Below, in pieces: positions 56,966 through 64,000 of a stretch of 64,000 bases of DNA. This DNA is from Bradyrhizobium sp. C9. Its GTDB lineage: Bacteria > Pseudomonadota > Alphaproteobacteria > Rhizobiales > Xanthobacteraceae. The notes below the pieces were generated by a model. The model was not told the origin of the DNA and did not search any database. It saw only the letters and a list, made by a program, of their open reading frames with translations. The DNA lies in assembly GCF_002532045.1 (NCBI RefSeq), contig NZ_NWTG01000003.1, forward strand, positions 248,001 to 312,000, written 5' to 3'. The number at the start of each line of letters is the position of its first letter. Positions within the stretch are counted from its first letter, which is position 1. Both the position numbers and the translations under genes were made by a program.

Positions 56966-57108
56966 TCTTTCATCCGGACTGTAACCGTCGGCTTCGGAAT
57001 TGCACCGAATCTGCTGACCCTTCTCCCGGCTTCACGGAAGAAGGCGCTCGCGGGCTTGGGCTCATCGCCCTTTACCGCCGGTGGGGATTTTCACCCCGCC
57101 CTGAGAAC
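56966..57108 (-). promoter_or_regulatory. FMN riboswitch (RFN element)
   Basis: On the minus strand the sequence carries the RFN hallmarks: TCAGGGCGGGGTGAAAAT, CCCCACCGGCGGTAA, then AGCCCGCGAGCG and, at the 3' end, GGTTACAGTCCGGATG. All conserved junction blocks of the FMN aptamer can be found in order. The leader from here to the ribH start is about 90 bases, long enough for a terminator or start-site sequestering helix. Confidence 0.95.
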
Positions 57109-57556
57109 ATCGGCACGCCCGGGATGGACGTGCCTGAGGCGAAATATGACCAAACCGCGACAGCGGGGCAAGCACCTTTGGCATGGGGAAACGGCATGTC
57201 CCCATGAGCGCGCCGCGGCTCTTGCACAGAGATGTGAGCGCTCGAAAGGCTGATTCACGCGCGCGGCAAGGCGCCGGCAAATGGTTAATAAACCGTTACG
57301 CGAACGCCTAGATTCCGATTTGTTCGCAAAATCACAAGTGTGGCGGAGATCAGCTGTGGACGATGCGCGCTTTGGCTGTGGACGGACTCGGCGTGCGGTT
57401 GCGCGGATTCCGCAAATCACATCACTTCATCGGCGTCAGGTCCAGGGGCATCCGGAAGCCCGCATCAGGAACTGCACTCGGCCACGACGCAGTATGTCGC
57501 AAGTGCCGGCTTCCGTGTGCGTATCAAGCGATCATAAGAACAAGGTCCGAGACGGC
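57109..57556. other. gap without recognisable gene
   Basis: Shared upstream region between the divergent riboswitch/ribH leader and the YbjN gene. It has an AT-rich patch near 57280-57335 (GGTTAATAAACCGTTACG), which may hold promoters, but no convincing coding frame. Confidence 0.4.
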
Positions 57557-58057
57557 ATGTCCCTCCTCGAAAGCATTATCGATTCCCGGAACAACCCGCT
57601 TGCGGTGGTCGAGGATATCGCCACCGACAACAACTGGGCGTTCGAGCGTTCCGGCGAAGACGAGGTGACGATCGTCTCCAAGGGAGACTGGATCGACTAT
57701 CAGCTCTCCTTCACCTGGATGGGAGAGATCGAGGCGCTGCATCTCGCATGCGCCTTCGACATGAAGATGCCGCAAGCGCGGCGCGCCGAGGTGCAGCGGC
57801 TGGTCGCCGCCATCAACGAACAATTGTGGGTCGGCCATTTCGATCTGTGGACCCACACCGGCATGGTGATGCATCGTCAGGCGCTGGTGCTGCCCGGCGG
57901 CCTCACCGCCTCAACCGCGCAATGCGAGGCCATGGTGGTCAACGCGATCCACGCCTGCGAGCGCTACTATCCGGCGTTCCAGTTCGTGGTGTGGGCCGGC
58001 AAGTCGACCGCCGAGGCGATGGCGGCCGCGATGTTCGATACCGAGGGCGAAGCGTAA
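57557..58057 (+). CDS. YbjN-type (T3SS chaperone-like fold) protein
   Basis: A 166-residue YbjN-domain protein; segments EDIATDNNWAFERSGEDEVTIV and YQLSFTWMGEIEALHLACAFD match. Relatives are multicopy suppressors of stress defects; molecular role unknown. ATG 57557 is chosen over a 92-residue low-quality upstream frame. Placed just before proC, as often in Bradyrhizobium. Confidence 0.82.
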   Translation: MSLLESIIDSRNNPLAVVEDIATDNNWAFERSGEDEVTIVSKGDWIDYQLSFTWMGEIEALHLACAFDMKMPQARRAEVQRLVAAINEQLWVGHFDLWTHTGMVMHRQALVLPGGLTASTAQCEAMVVNAIHACERYYPAFQFVVWAGKSTAEAMAAAMFDTEGEA

Positions 58058-58069
58058 GCGCGTCCTCAG

Positions 58070-58214
58070 TGTCGTCGCGGCCTAGTGCGCAATTGCGCAC
58101 GGGGGCCGGGACCCATACTCCGCGGCCCCTAGGCTTGAGCAAACTGCTTGTGGCTCCCGCCTCGCTTTACTAGAACCACCTGTGGTTATGGGTCCCGGCC
58201 TTCGCCGGGACGAC
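58070..58214. repeat. palindromic intergenic element, class 1 (copy D) with inserted palindrome
   Basis: Left arm TGTCGTCGCGGCCTA with GTGCGCAATTGCGCAC then GGGGGCCGGGACCCAT; right arm ...TATGGGTCCCGGCCTTCGCCGGGACGAC. The left arm is nearly the exact reverse complement of the right arm of copy C. The element ends 15 bases before the proC start. Confidence 0.87.
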
Positions 58215-58228
58215 GAGCGGTGACACCT

Positions 58229-59056
58229 GTGAACACAAGCAGCGCATTGACTGATACCACCGGCACCATCGCGCTTGCGGGCGCGGGCAAGATGGGCGGC
58301 GCGATGCTGACCGGCTGGCTCGCGCAGGGCCTCTCGCCGAAGCATGTCGCGGTGATCGATCCGCATCTTTCGCCGGAGATATCCGCGCTCGCCGCCAAGG
58401 GCGTGCGGCTCAATCCGCAGGCGACGGAGCTCGGCACGGTCGACACGCTGGTCGTCGCGGTGAAGCCGCAATCGTTCCGCGACGCCGGCGCCGCGCTGAA
58501 GGCGCTGGTCGGTCCGTCGACGCTCGTGGTCTCGATCATGGCCGGCACGACGATGGCAGCGCTGGAAGAGGTGGTCGGCGGCGCGGTGGTGCGCGCGATG
58601 CCGAACACGCCGGCGGCGATCGGCCGCGGCATCACGGTCGCGGTGCCGTCAAAGCGCGTCACCGCCGCGCAGCGCGCCATGACCGATGCGCTGCTGAAGG
58701 CGACCGGGCTGGTCGAATGGGTCGACGATGAGAACCTGATGGACGCAGTGACTGCCGTCTCCGGCTCCGGCCCGGCCTATGTCTTCCTGCTCGCCGAGGA
58801 GCTCGCCCGCGCCGGCGTCGCAGCCGGCCTGCCCGAGCAGCTCGCGACCACGCTGGCGCGCGCGACCGTCGCCGGCTCCGGCGAATTGTTGCATCGCTCG
58901 GATCTGCCGTCGGCGACGCTGCGGCAGAATGTCACCTCGCCCGGCGGCACCACCGCCGCCGCGCTCGAGGTGCTGATGGCGAGCGACGGCATGCAGCCGC
59001 TGATGACCCGCGCGATCGCAGCGGCAACGCGGCGCTCGAAGGAATTGGCGAAGTAG
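58229..59056 (+). CDS. proC: pyrroline-5-carboxylate reductase
   Basis: A 275-residue enzyme of proline synthesis (reduces P5C with NAD(P)H). The nucleotide site IALAGAGKMGGAML, the AVKPQ motif and the C-terminal SPGGTTAAAL are complete. GTG 58229 is chosen; GTG 58220 would add three residues. The start codon is only 15 bases from a palindromic element, which must form the 5' end or upstream part of the mRNA. Confidence 0.93.
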   Translation: MNTSSALTDTTGTIALAGAGKMGGAMLTGWLAQGLSPKHVAVIDPHLSPEISALAAKGVRLNPQATELGTVDTLVVAVKPQSFRDAGAALKALVGPSTLVVSIMAGTTMAALEEVVGGAVVRAMPNTPAAIGRGITVAVPSKRVTAAQRAMTDALLKATGLVEWVDDENLMDAVTAVSGSGPAYVFLLAEELARAGVAAGLPEQLATTLARATVAGSGELLHRSDLPSATLRQNVTSPGGTTAAALEVLMASDGMQPLMTRAIAAATRRSKELAK

Positions 59057-59064
59057 CCTCTCGC

Positions 59065-59475
59065 CTACTGCGCCTGGCCCGAGGTCCCGGCGAGCCGCTT
59101 GTTGAAGCTCTCGACATTGATCAGGCCGCGAGCGTGGCGGCCTTCGCCGAGCTTGCGCGTGCCCTCAAAAGCCTCGACGCCGAAGCGGATCACGCGGCGC
59201 TCGACCGCGATCACCTTTGCGGTGGTCCGCACCGTGGCGCCGACGAGCGCGGCAGCGAGATGGCGGATATCGACCTCGGTCCCGACCGTGACCCAGCCGG
59301 GCTGCAACGCACCGCGGATGGCATCGCCCGACGCCATCTCCATTTCGAGGATCATCATCGGCGTCGCATAGACCATCGGCATGCCCGGCACGAAATGCCC
59401 GACCGTGCGCTCCGGCGGCACCACCAGCATGCGTTCGCCGCTCATGCCGATCTTGATGAAGTCGCGTGCGTCCAT
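59065..59475 (-). CDS. thioesterase family protein (FlK-like)
   Basis: A 136-residue hotdog-like thioesterase resembling fluoroacetyl-CoA thioesterase FlK (VVPPERTVGHFVPGMPMVYATP ... LQPGWVTVGTEVDIRHLAA). Such small enzymes hydrolyse acyl-CoA analogues or act as detoxifying thioesterases. Start 59475 (MDARDF) lies next to the class 1 repeat. Confidence 0.82.
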   Translation of the reverse strand: MDARDFIKIGMSGERMLVVPPERTVGHFVPGMPMVYATPMMILEMEMASGDAIRGALQPGWVTVGTEVDIRHLAAALVGATVRTTAKVIAVERRVIRFGVEAFEGTRKLGEGRHARGLINVESFNKRLAGTSGQAQ

Positions 59476-59492
59476 TGGCGCCTCAGAAAGAC

Positions 59493-59614
59493 TGTCGTCC
59501 CGGCGTAGGCCGGGACCCATAACCACCGAAGACTTTTGCTGCGCGATGCCGGGGCCGCAGCTCGCTGCAGCAACTCACCCCTGTGGTTATGGGTCCCGGC
59601 TTTCGCCGGGACCA
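59493..59614. repeat. palindromic intergenic element, class 1 (copy E)
   Basis: Left arm TGTCGTCCCGGCGTAGGCCG... and right arm ...CCGGCTTTCGCCGGGACCAC, with ACCCATAACCAC / GTGGTTATGGGT inside. It fills the gap between the tautomerase and thioesterase genes. Confidence 0.86.
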
Positions 59615-59632
59615 CCCGCGGAAGGGTTAGCG

Positions 59633-59836
59633 CTATTTCTTCGCCGCGGCAGCGCGCTCGACGAAGGTCTTGCCACCCTTCATCTTGTGATGCAGCGGCG
59701 CTTCGTTGATCTGGATCACGACGGCATCGGCGTCGACGCCGAGGTTCTTCACCAGCGCCTGAGTGATGTCGCGCATCATGCCGGCCTTCTGCTCGTCGGT
59801 GCGGCCGGCGGCCATGCTCACGGTGATCTCGGGCAT
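59633..59836 (-). CDS. tautomerase (4-oxalocrotonate tautomerase family)
   Basis: A 67-residue small tautomerase with catalytic Pro1 after Met removal (MPEITV) and the family pattern GRTDEQKAGMMRDIT. Physiological substrate unknown. ATG 59836 is the only start giving Pro1. Confidence 0.9.
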   Translation of the reverse strand: MPEITVSMAAGRTDEQKAGMMRDITQALVKNLGVDADAVVIQINEAPLHHKMKGGKTFVERAAAAKK

Positions 59837-59898
59837 CGGAATAACTCCCTTGTTGTTGTTGCGCAAACCGCGTCGTCTGCCGGTTCTTGCTGGCGCGC

Positions 59899-59941
59899 CA
59901 TCTTTTTGAAGATGGATGCGCGGGTCAAGCCCGCGCATGAC
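59899..59941. repeat. short palindromic element, class 3 fragment
   Basis: CATC...GATG (59899-59914) followed by ATGCGCGGG-TCAAG-CCCGCGCAT (59916-59938) and ending ATGAC. It resembles one arm of the element at 46414. It lies between the tautomerase and hisS genes. Confidence 0.65.
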
Positions 59942-59948
59942 AAACCAG

Positions 59949-61463
59949 CTATCCCCAGTTCACGTCGTGGCGCGCGAGCACCTCGCGAACCTTGGCGACC
60001 AGATCGGCCTCTGCGCAGGAGAACTGGGCGGGGCGCGTTTCGCGCCATTCCTGATTGGAGGCGATCGCGGCCGCCGCCTTGGCGCCCTCGATCAAATCCT
60101 TGATCTGCACCTCGCCGCGCGCCTTCTCATCGGAGCCTTGAATGATCACGCAGGGCGAGTTGCGGCGGTCGGCATATTTGAGCTGGTTGCCCATGTTCTT
60201 CGGATTGCCGAGATAGAGCTCGGCGCGAATGCCCGCCTGGCGCAGCTGAGTGGCCATCTTCTGGTAGTCGGCGACGCGGTCGCGATCGAACACGGTGACG
60301 ACGACGGGCCCGAATTCGGCCTTGGTGTCGAGCTGGCCGAGCATCGTCAGCGCAGCCTGCAGGCGCGAGACGCCGATCGAGAAGCCGGTCGCCGGCACCG
60401 GCTCGCCGCGGAAGCGCGAGACGAGGCCGTCATAGCGGCCGCCGCCACCGACCGAGCCGAACCGCACCGGGCGGCCCTTCTCGTCCTTGGTGTCGAGCAG
60501 CAGCTCAACCTCGTAGACCGGGCCGGTGTAGTATTCGAGACCGCGAACGACGGTGGGATCGATACGGATGCGATCCGCGCCATAGCCGGACGCTGCGACC
60601 AGTTTCGCGATCTCTTCCAGCTCGCTCACCCCGGCCCGACCGACTTCACTCTTCGCCAGGTAGGTCTCGGCCGCAGCGATGGCCTCTCGCCAATCCGCGC
60701 GCTGCTGCGTGACGGCCAGCACGATATCGGCATCCGCCGGGCTCAACTCGGCGCCCTTGGTGAAATCGCCCTTGCCTTCTTCGCCGCCATCCCATCGTCC
60801 GGGGCCGAGCAGCTTGCGAACCTCGTCGGCGGGAAACTTGTCGAGCTTGTCGATCGCGCGCAGCACCGTGAGCCTGCGACCTGCATTGTCGTCGCCGCCG
60901 AGGCCGATCGCCTCGAGCACGCCGTCGAGCACCTTGCGGTTGTTCACCTTCACGACATAGGAGCCGCGCGGAATCCCGAGCGCTTCCATCGTGTCGGCGG
61001 CCATCATGCAAATCTCGGCGTCGGCCGCGGGCGTCGCCGAGCCGACGGTGTCGGCATCGAACTGCATGAACTGGCGGAAGCGGCCAGGACCGGGCTTCTC
61101 GTTGCGGAAGACATAGCCGAACCGATACGACCGATACGGCTTCGGCAGCGCGTCGAAGTTTTCCGCGACATAGCGCGCCAGCGGCGCGGTCAGGTCGTAG
61201 CGCAGCGAGATCCACTGCTCGTCATCGTCCTGGAACGAGAACACGCCTTCGTTGGGGCGGTCCTGGTCGGGCAGGAATTTGCCGAGCGCGTCGGTATATT
61301 CCATCGCCGGCGTCTCCACCGGCTCGAAGCCGTAGAGCTCGTAGACGGCGCGGATCTTCTCGACCATCGCCCGCGTGGCATTGATCGCGGCCGGGCCGCG
61401 ATCTTCCAGCCCGCGCGGCAGGCGCGCCTTCAGCTTCTGGGGTTTTTTGGGTTTCTCGGCCAT
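59949..61463 (-). CDS. hisS: histidyl-tRNA synthetase
   Basis: A 504-residue class II synthetase. Motif 2 ([22 protein letters not shown]) and the HisA/HisB-like [10 protein letters not shown] region are complete, and motif 3 [14 protein letters not shown] is intact. The C-terminal anticodon domain is present. Length is longer than E. coli HisS (424) owing to insertions typical of alphaproteobacterial enzymes. Confidence 0.95.
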   Translation of the reverse strand: MAEKPKKPQKLKARLPRGLEDRGPAAINATRAMVEKIRAVYELYGFEPVETPAMEYTDALGKFLPDQDRPNEGVFSFQDDDEQWISLRYDLTAPLARYVAENFDALPKPYRSYRFGYVFRNEKPGPGRFRQFMQFDADTVGSATPAADAEICMMAADTMEALGIPRGSYVVKVNNRKVLDGVLEAIGLGGDDNAGRRLTVLRAIDKLDKFPADEVRKLLGPGRWDGGEEGKGDFTKGAELSPADADIVLAVTQQRADWREAIAAAETYLAKSEVGRAGVSELEEIAKLVAASGYGADRIRIDPTVVRGLEYYTGPVYEVELLLDTKDEKGRPVRFGSVGGGGRYDGLVSRFRGEPVPATGFSIGVSRLQAALTMLGQLDTKAEFGPVVVTVFDRDRVADYQKMATQLRQAGIRAELYLGNPKNMGNQLKYADRRNSPCVIIQGSDEKARGEVQIKDLIEGAKAAAAIASNQEWRETRPAQFSCAEADLVAKVREVLARHDVNWG

Positions 61464-61536
61464 TGGCGGCGTTTACCAGCGGACGCGCAAGGCGGCAACC
61501 CGGCACTGCGCCGCCGCCGCGGCCGAACACCGGTCC

Positions 61537-62043
61537 TCAGGGCTGCTCCATCCGCGCGCGAAGCGCGGCGGCGTCGGCCTTCGGCATCGATTTCAGCAGC
61601 GGCTTGATGGTCTCGCCGCCGACGATCTTGCCGTTGCGCATGAACATCCAGTCGGAGATGTCGGCCTCCTTGAACTCGGCGAGGTCGCCGGCCCGTTTGC
61701 CCGGCAGATCGCGCGGCTGGTTGGCGAACCGGCCGGAATAGCCGCCGCTCGGCAGCTTCTTCACCTCGCGCATCCAGATGTGCTCGCCCTCGTTGCGATG
61801 GGTCGGAAAGCGGACCTTGAGCGAGTGCTGGGTCTCCGACGGCTTGGGCGCCTCATAGGAGGCCCAGAACGCCGGGAGCGTTTCGCGCGCATGGCCGATC
61901 GCGGCGTTCATCTCGGGGTCGGCGGTGCGGACATCGATCACAGGCGAGCGGTCCTCGGCGCGCGCCGTGCTGGCTCCGGTGAGCGCGAACGCAGCCGCGA
62001 TCAGCATGGCACAGGTCAGGCGAGTTACGGGAGTTTTGGTCAT
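61537..62043 (-). CDS. DUF2314 (YegJ-like) secreted protein
   Basis: A 168-residue protein with a signal peptide (ending STARA, about residue 29). The mature part contains the DUF2314 pattern (HSLKVRFPTHRNEGEHIWMREV ... ISDWMFMRNGKIVGGETI). Function unknown. ATG 62043 fits the signal peptide. It ends 73 bases before hisS on the same strand. Confidence 0.83.
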   Translation of the reverse strand: MTKTPVTRLTCAMLIAAAFALTGASTARAEDRSPVIDVRTADPEMNAAIGHARETLPAFWASYEAPKPSETQHSLKVRFPTHRNEGEHIWMREVKKLPSGGYSGRFANQPRDLPGKRAGDLAEFKEADISDWMFMRNGKIVGGETIKPLLKSMPKADAAALRARMEQP

Positions 62044-62191
62044 ATCATCACGCGAATGGGGATTGATTGAAGCGGGAAGCGAGACTTTGTCGCGCGCTCG
62101 CGGCAGGCCGTTCATGCGATGACGGCCGATCACACGGAAAAATGACGGCCGAAGCGAAGCGTCGGCATGCTGCTGGAGTTCCAAAGCGAAA

Positions 62192-62220
62192 GCGCCTCTC
62201 CCTTTGCAAAGGAGAGGCGC
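62192..62220 (-). terminator. ilvE terminator hairpin
   Basis: GCGCCTCTCC and GGAGAGGCGC form a 10-bp stem around a TTTGCAAA-containing loop, 31 bases after the ilvE stop. On the minus strand it is followed by TTTCGCTTT. Confidence 0.7.
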
Positions 62221-62250
62221 CAAATCGAAGTCAGCTGTGGAACCGCTGCG

Positions 62251-63330
62251 TCAGGCGACGTTCCTGATCCAGTTATGCGGGTCGTTGGTGCGACCGTACT
62301 GGATGTCGACCAGCTTCTTGCGCAGGCCCATCGCGACCGGGCCGGCCACGCCGCCGCTGATCTGGAAGTCGCCGCTCGCCGAGCACACCTTGCCGATCGG
62401 CGAGATGACGGCCGCGGTGCCGCAGGCGAAAGCTTCCTTCAGCTTGCCGCTGGCGGCATCAGTGCGCCACTGCTGGATCGTGTAGGGCTCCTCGCGCACG
62501 CGCGTGCCGGCATCCTTGGCAAGCGCGATGATCGAGTCGCGGGTGATGCCGGGCAGGATGGTGCCGAGCGGCGGCGTCAGCAGCGAGCCGTCGTCGAAGG
62601 CGAAGAAGATGTTCATGCCGCCGAGCTCCTCGATGTAGCGGCGCTCGACCGCATCGAGGAACACGACCTGGTCGCAGCCGCGCTCGATCGCCTCCGCCTG
62701 CGCGCGCAGGCTTGCGGCATAATTGCCGCCGCACTTGACGGCGCCGGTGCCGCCGATCGCTGCCCGCGTGTAATTCTCCGACACCCAGATCGACACCGGC
62801 GCGGGACCGCCCTTGAAGTAGGAGCCGACCGGAGAAGCGATGACCGAGAAGATGTATTCCGCCGACGGCTTGACGCCGAGGAAGACCTCGCTGGCGATCA
62901 TGAACGGCCGCAGATAGAGGCTGCCCTCGCCGCCCGGGATCCAGGCGCGATCGATCCGCACCAGCTGCTCGACCGCCTCGATAAACACCTCCTCGGGTAG
63001 CGGCGCCATCGCCATGCGCTCGGCCGAATCGTGGAAGCGCCGGGCATTGGCGTCGGGACGGAACAGGTTCACGCCGCCGTCGTCGCGCCGGTAGGCCTTG
63101 AGGCCTTCGAAAATCTCCTGGGCGTAGTGCAGCACCGCGCCGGCCGGATCGAGCGGGAAATTCGCGCGGGCCTCGACGCGGGCGCTGTGCCAGCCCTTGC
63201 CCTGGCTGTAGCGGACGATCGCCATGTGGTCGGTGAAGACGCGGCCGAAGCCCGGGTCCACGAGCTTCGCTGCACGATCCTTGTCGGATGTGGCGTTCGG
63301 CGAGGGCTGGATGTCGAATTTCAAAGTCAT
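62251..63330 (-). CDS. ilvE: branched-chain amino-acid aminotransferase
   Basis: A 359-residue PLP fold type IV aminotransferase for Val, Leu and Ile. The Schiff-base lysine is in GTGAVKCGGNYAAS; GMNIFFAFDDGSLLTPPL and the C-terminal EAFACGTAAVISPIG are hallmarks. Single gene with its own promoter region, divergent from a marR gene. Confidence 0.94.
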   Translation of the reverse strand: MTLKFDIQPSPNATSDKDRAAKLVDPGFGRVFTDHMAIVRYSQGKGWHSARVEARANFPLDPAGAVLHYAQEIFEGLKAYRRDDGGVNLFRPDANARRFHDSAERMAMAPLPEEVFIEAVEQLVRIDRAWIPGGEGSLYLRPFMIASEVFLGVKPSAEYIFSVIASPVGSYFKGGPAPVSIWVSENYTRAAIGGTGAVKCGGNYAASLRAQAEAIERGCDQVVFLDAVERRYIEELGGMNIFFAFDDGSLLTPPLGTILPGITRDSIIALAKDAGTRVREEPYTIQQWRTDAASGKLKEAFACGTAAVISPIGKVCSASGDFQISGGVAGPVAMGLRKKLVDIQYGRTNDPHNWIRNVA

Positions 63331-63660
63331 TTTTCTTGCTTTCCGCTATCGGAACCGGCGCCATACCGGGCGACGGCCTGTTTCCTCCGGAGCCATCCGG
63401 CTCGGCTGGTGCGAACTTCACCACCGCCGGCAACCCGGCCGGTTTCCATCGCCAACATGCCGGTTAGACATGCTTTTGCCGAGTGCTGAAGTCCAGTATG
63501 TTTGCCGAAATGCCGCTCGACAATCGCACGGTAGTCCAATTTGCGGCCCAAACCGCCACACAGGCTCTTTCAGGCCGCCTCAAACGCTGTCGGGGACGAA
63601 ACGACCTAATGTTTCGTCGTGACTGGCAGTTTTGTAACATTGAACCCAAGATACGTCAAT
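63331..63660. other. divergent promoter region (ilvE / marR)
   Basis: A 330-base gap. The region near 63590-63660 is AT-richer (TTTTGTAACATTGAACCC) and may hold the marR promoter. No gene is visible. Confidence 0.4.
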
Positions 63661-64000
63661 ATGGCTGACATAAATTTCTCAGGCATGGCTGCCAAGCCCG
63701 ATTCGCAGGGAGATGATCACGCTCCTGCGGCGGGTGGCCGCGACCTGCGCTGGGACATCATCGAGCTGTTGTTCTTCGCCTACCGCGACTTTGTCGGCGA
63801 TGCCGACCAGGAGCTGGAGGCGTTCGGCTTCGGCCGCGCCCACCACCGCGTCATCCACTTCGTCACCCGCTATCCCGGCCTGAAGGTCGCCGACCTGCTC
63901 GACGTCCTGCGCATCACCAAGCAGTCGCTCGGACGCGTGCTCAAGCAGCTGCTGGACGAAGGCTACATCGTGCAGAAGACCGGCAACAACGACCGCCGGC
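63661..64000 (+). CDS. MarR family regulator (partial, PetP-like)
   Basis: The first 113 residues of a MarR-type winged-helix regulator cut by the window edge. Residues about 45-113 cover the helix-turn-helix (FGRAHHRVIHFVTRYPGLKV ... LRITKQSLGRVLKQLLDEGY) with the wing starting. Sequence resembles PetP, which in alphaproteobacteria pairs with the response regulator PetR and is often beside ilvE. ATG 63685 is an alternative start. Confidence 0.85.
   Translation, partial: MADINFSGMAAKPDSQGDDHAPAAGGRDLRWDIIELLFFAYRDFVGDADQELEAFGFGRAHHRVIHFVTRYPGLKVADLLDVLRITKQSLGRVLKQLLDEGYIVQKTGNNDRR

Noticed and set aside
55257..56984. A 575-codon plus-strand open frame over the SDR and ribH genes
   Set aside because: It runs antisense to two clear enzyme genes and through a repeat element; no domain recognised.
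59916..61607. A 563-codon plus-strand open frame over hisS
   Set aside because: Antisense shadow of hisS with no family similarity.

Overview
The window is GC-rich chromosomal DNA from an alphaproteobacterium, almost certainly a Bradyrhizobium or close Bradyrhizobiaceae relative. The assignment rests on protein flavour and gene neighbourhoods (rplY-pth-ychF, lgt-midA-pgeF, trxB with a divergent Lrp gene, ribH2 behind an FMN riboswitch), on an Irr/ICE-like iron box, and on repeated palindromic intergenic elements of a type common in that genus. No phage, transposase or CRISPR array was seen. The gene content is mostly core metabolism with small accessory modules between.

Layout. 0-2.1 kb: PepSY iron-linked membrane protein, a small membrane protein and a DUF6894 protein. 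2.2-6.5 kb: tetR followed by a two-gene molybdenum hydroxylase in which the 2Fe-2S and molybdopterin subunits are fused. 6.5-9.4 kb: LysE exporter, a Cys-containing secreted protein and an LVIVD beta-propeller. 9.5-11.3 kb: an arsR gene followed by three tandem SRPBCC paralogues. 11.3-16.4 kb (minus): DUF2189, acyl-CoA ligase, Rieske/FAD reductase, DUF1801, GatB/YqeY. 16.6-19.7 kb: serine hydrolase, LysR, alpha/beta hydrolase. 19.8-23.5 kb: carA, a thioesterase, an enolase-superfamily enzyme, a cupin.

23.5-31.1 kb is the most system-like part: a sulfide/persulfide module. A SqrR/BigR-type repressor (Cys32/Cys98) is divergent from sulfide:quinone oxidoreductase-trxC-DUF2892-DUF302-membrane protein and is followed on its own strand by an RND efflux pair. 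31.2-37.9 kb: Dps, a methyltransferase, a tRNA-Cys-like gene, carB, greA, DoxX. 38-42.1 kb: lrp, trxB, lysR, an RNA-rich gap with two strong terminators, and a DapA-family aldolase. 42.3-45 kb: copper ATPase and divergent csoR with a clear operator. 45.2-48.3 kb: ychF, pth, rplY, ubiK. 48.5-55.2 kb: dienelactone hydrolase, a broken GNAT gene, lgt-midA-pgeF, merR, a lipoprotein, prs. 55.4-64 kb: SDR, ribH2 with its riboswitch, YbjN, proC, a thioesterase, a tautomerase, hisS, DUF2314, ilvE and a partial marR gene at the right edge.

Three themes recur. Four autoregulated regulator genes (arsR, sqrR, csoR, merR) have a promoter whose -10 box ends 7-8 bases before the ATG, with the operator inside it, which predicts leaderless mRNAs. 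Thiol, sulfide and metal handling is over-represented (SQR, TrxC, TrxB, CsoR/copper ATPase, Dps, PepSY). Gaps between core genes are filled by palindromic elements, one of which abuts the proC start codon.
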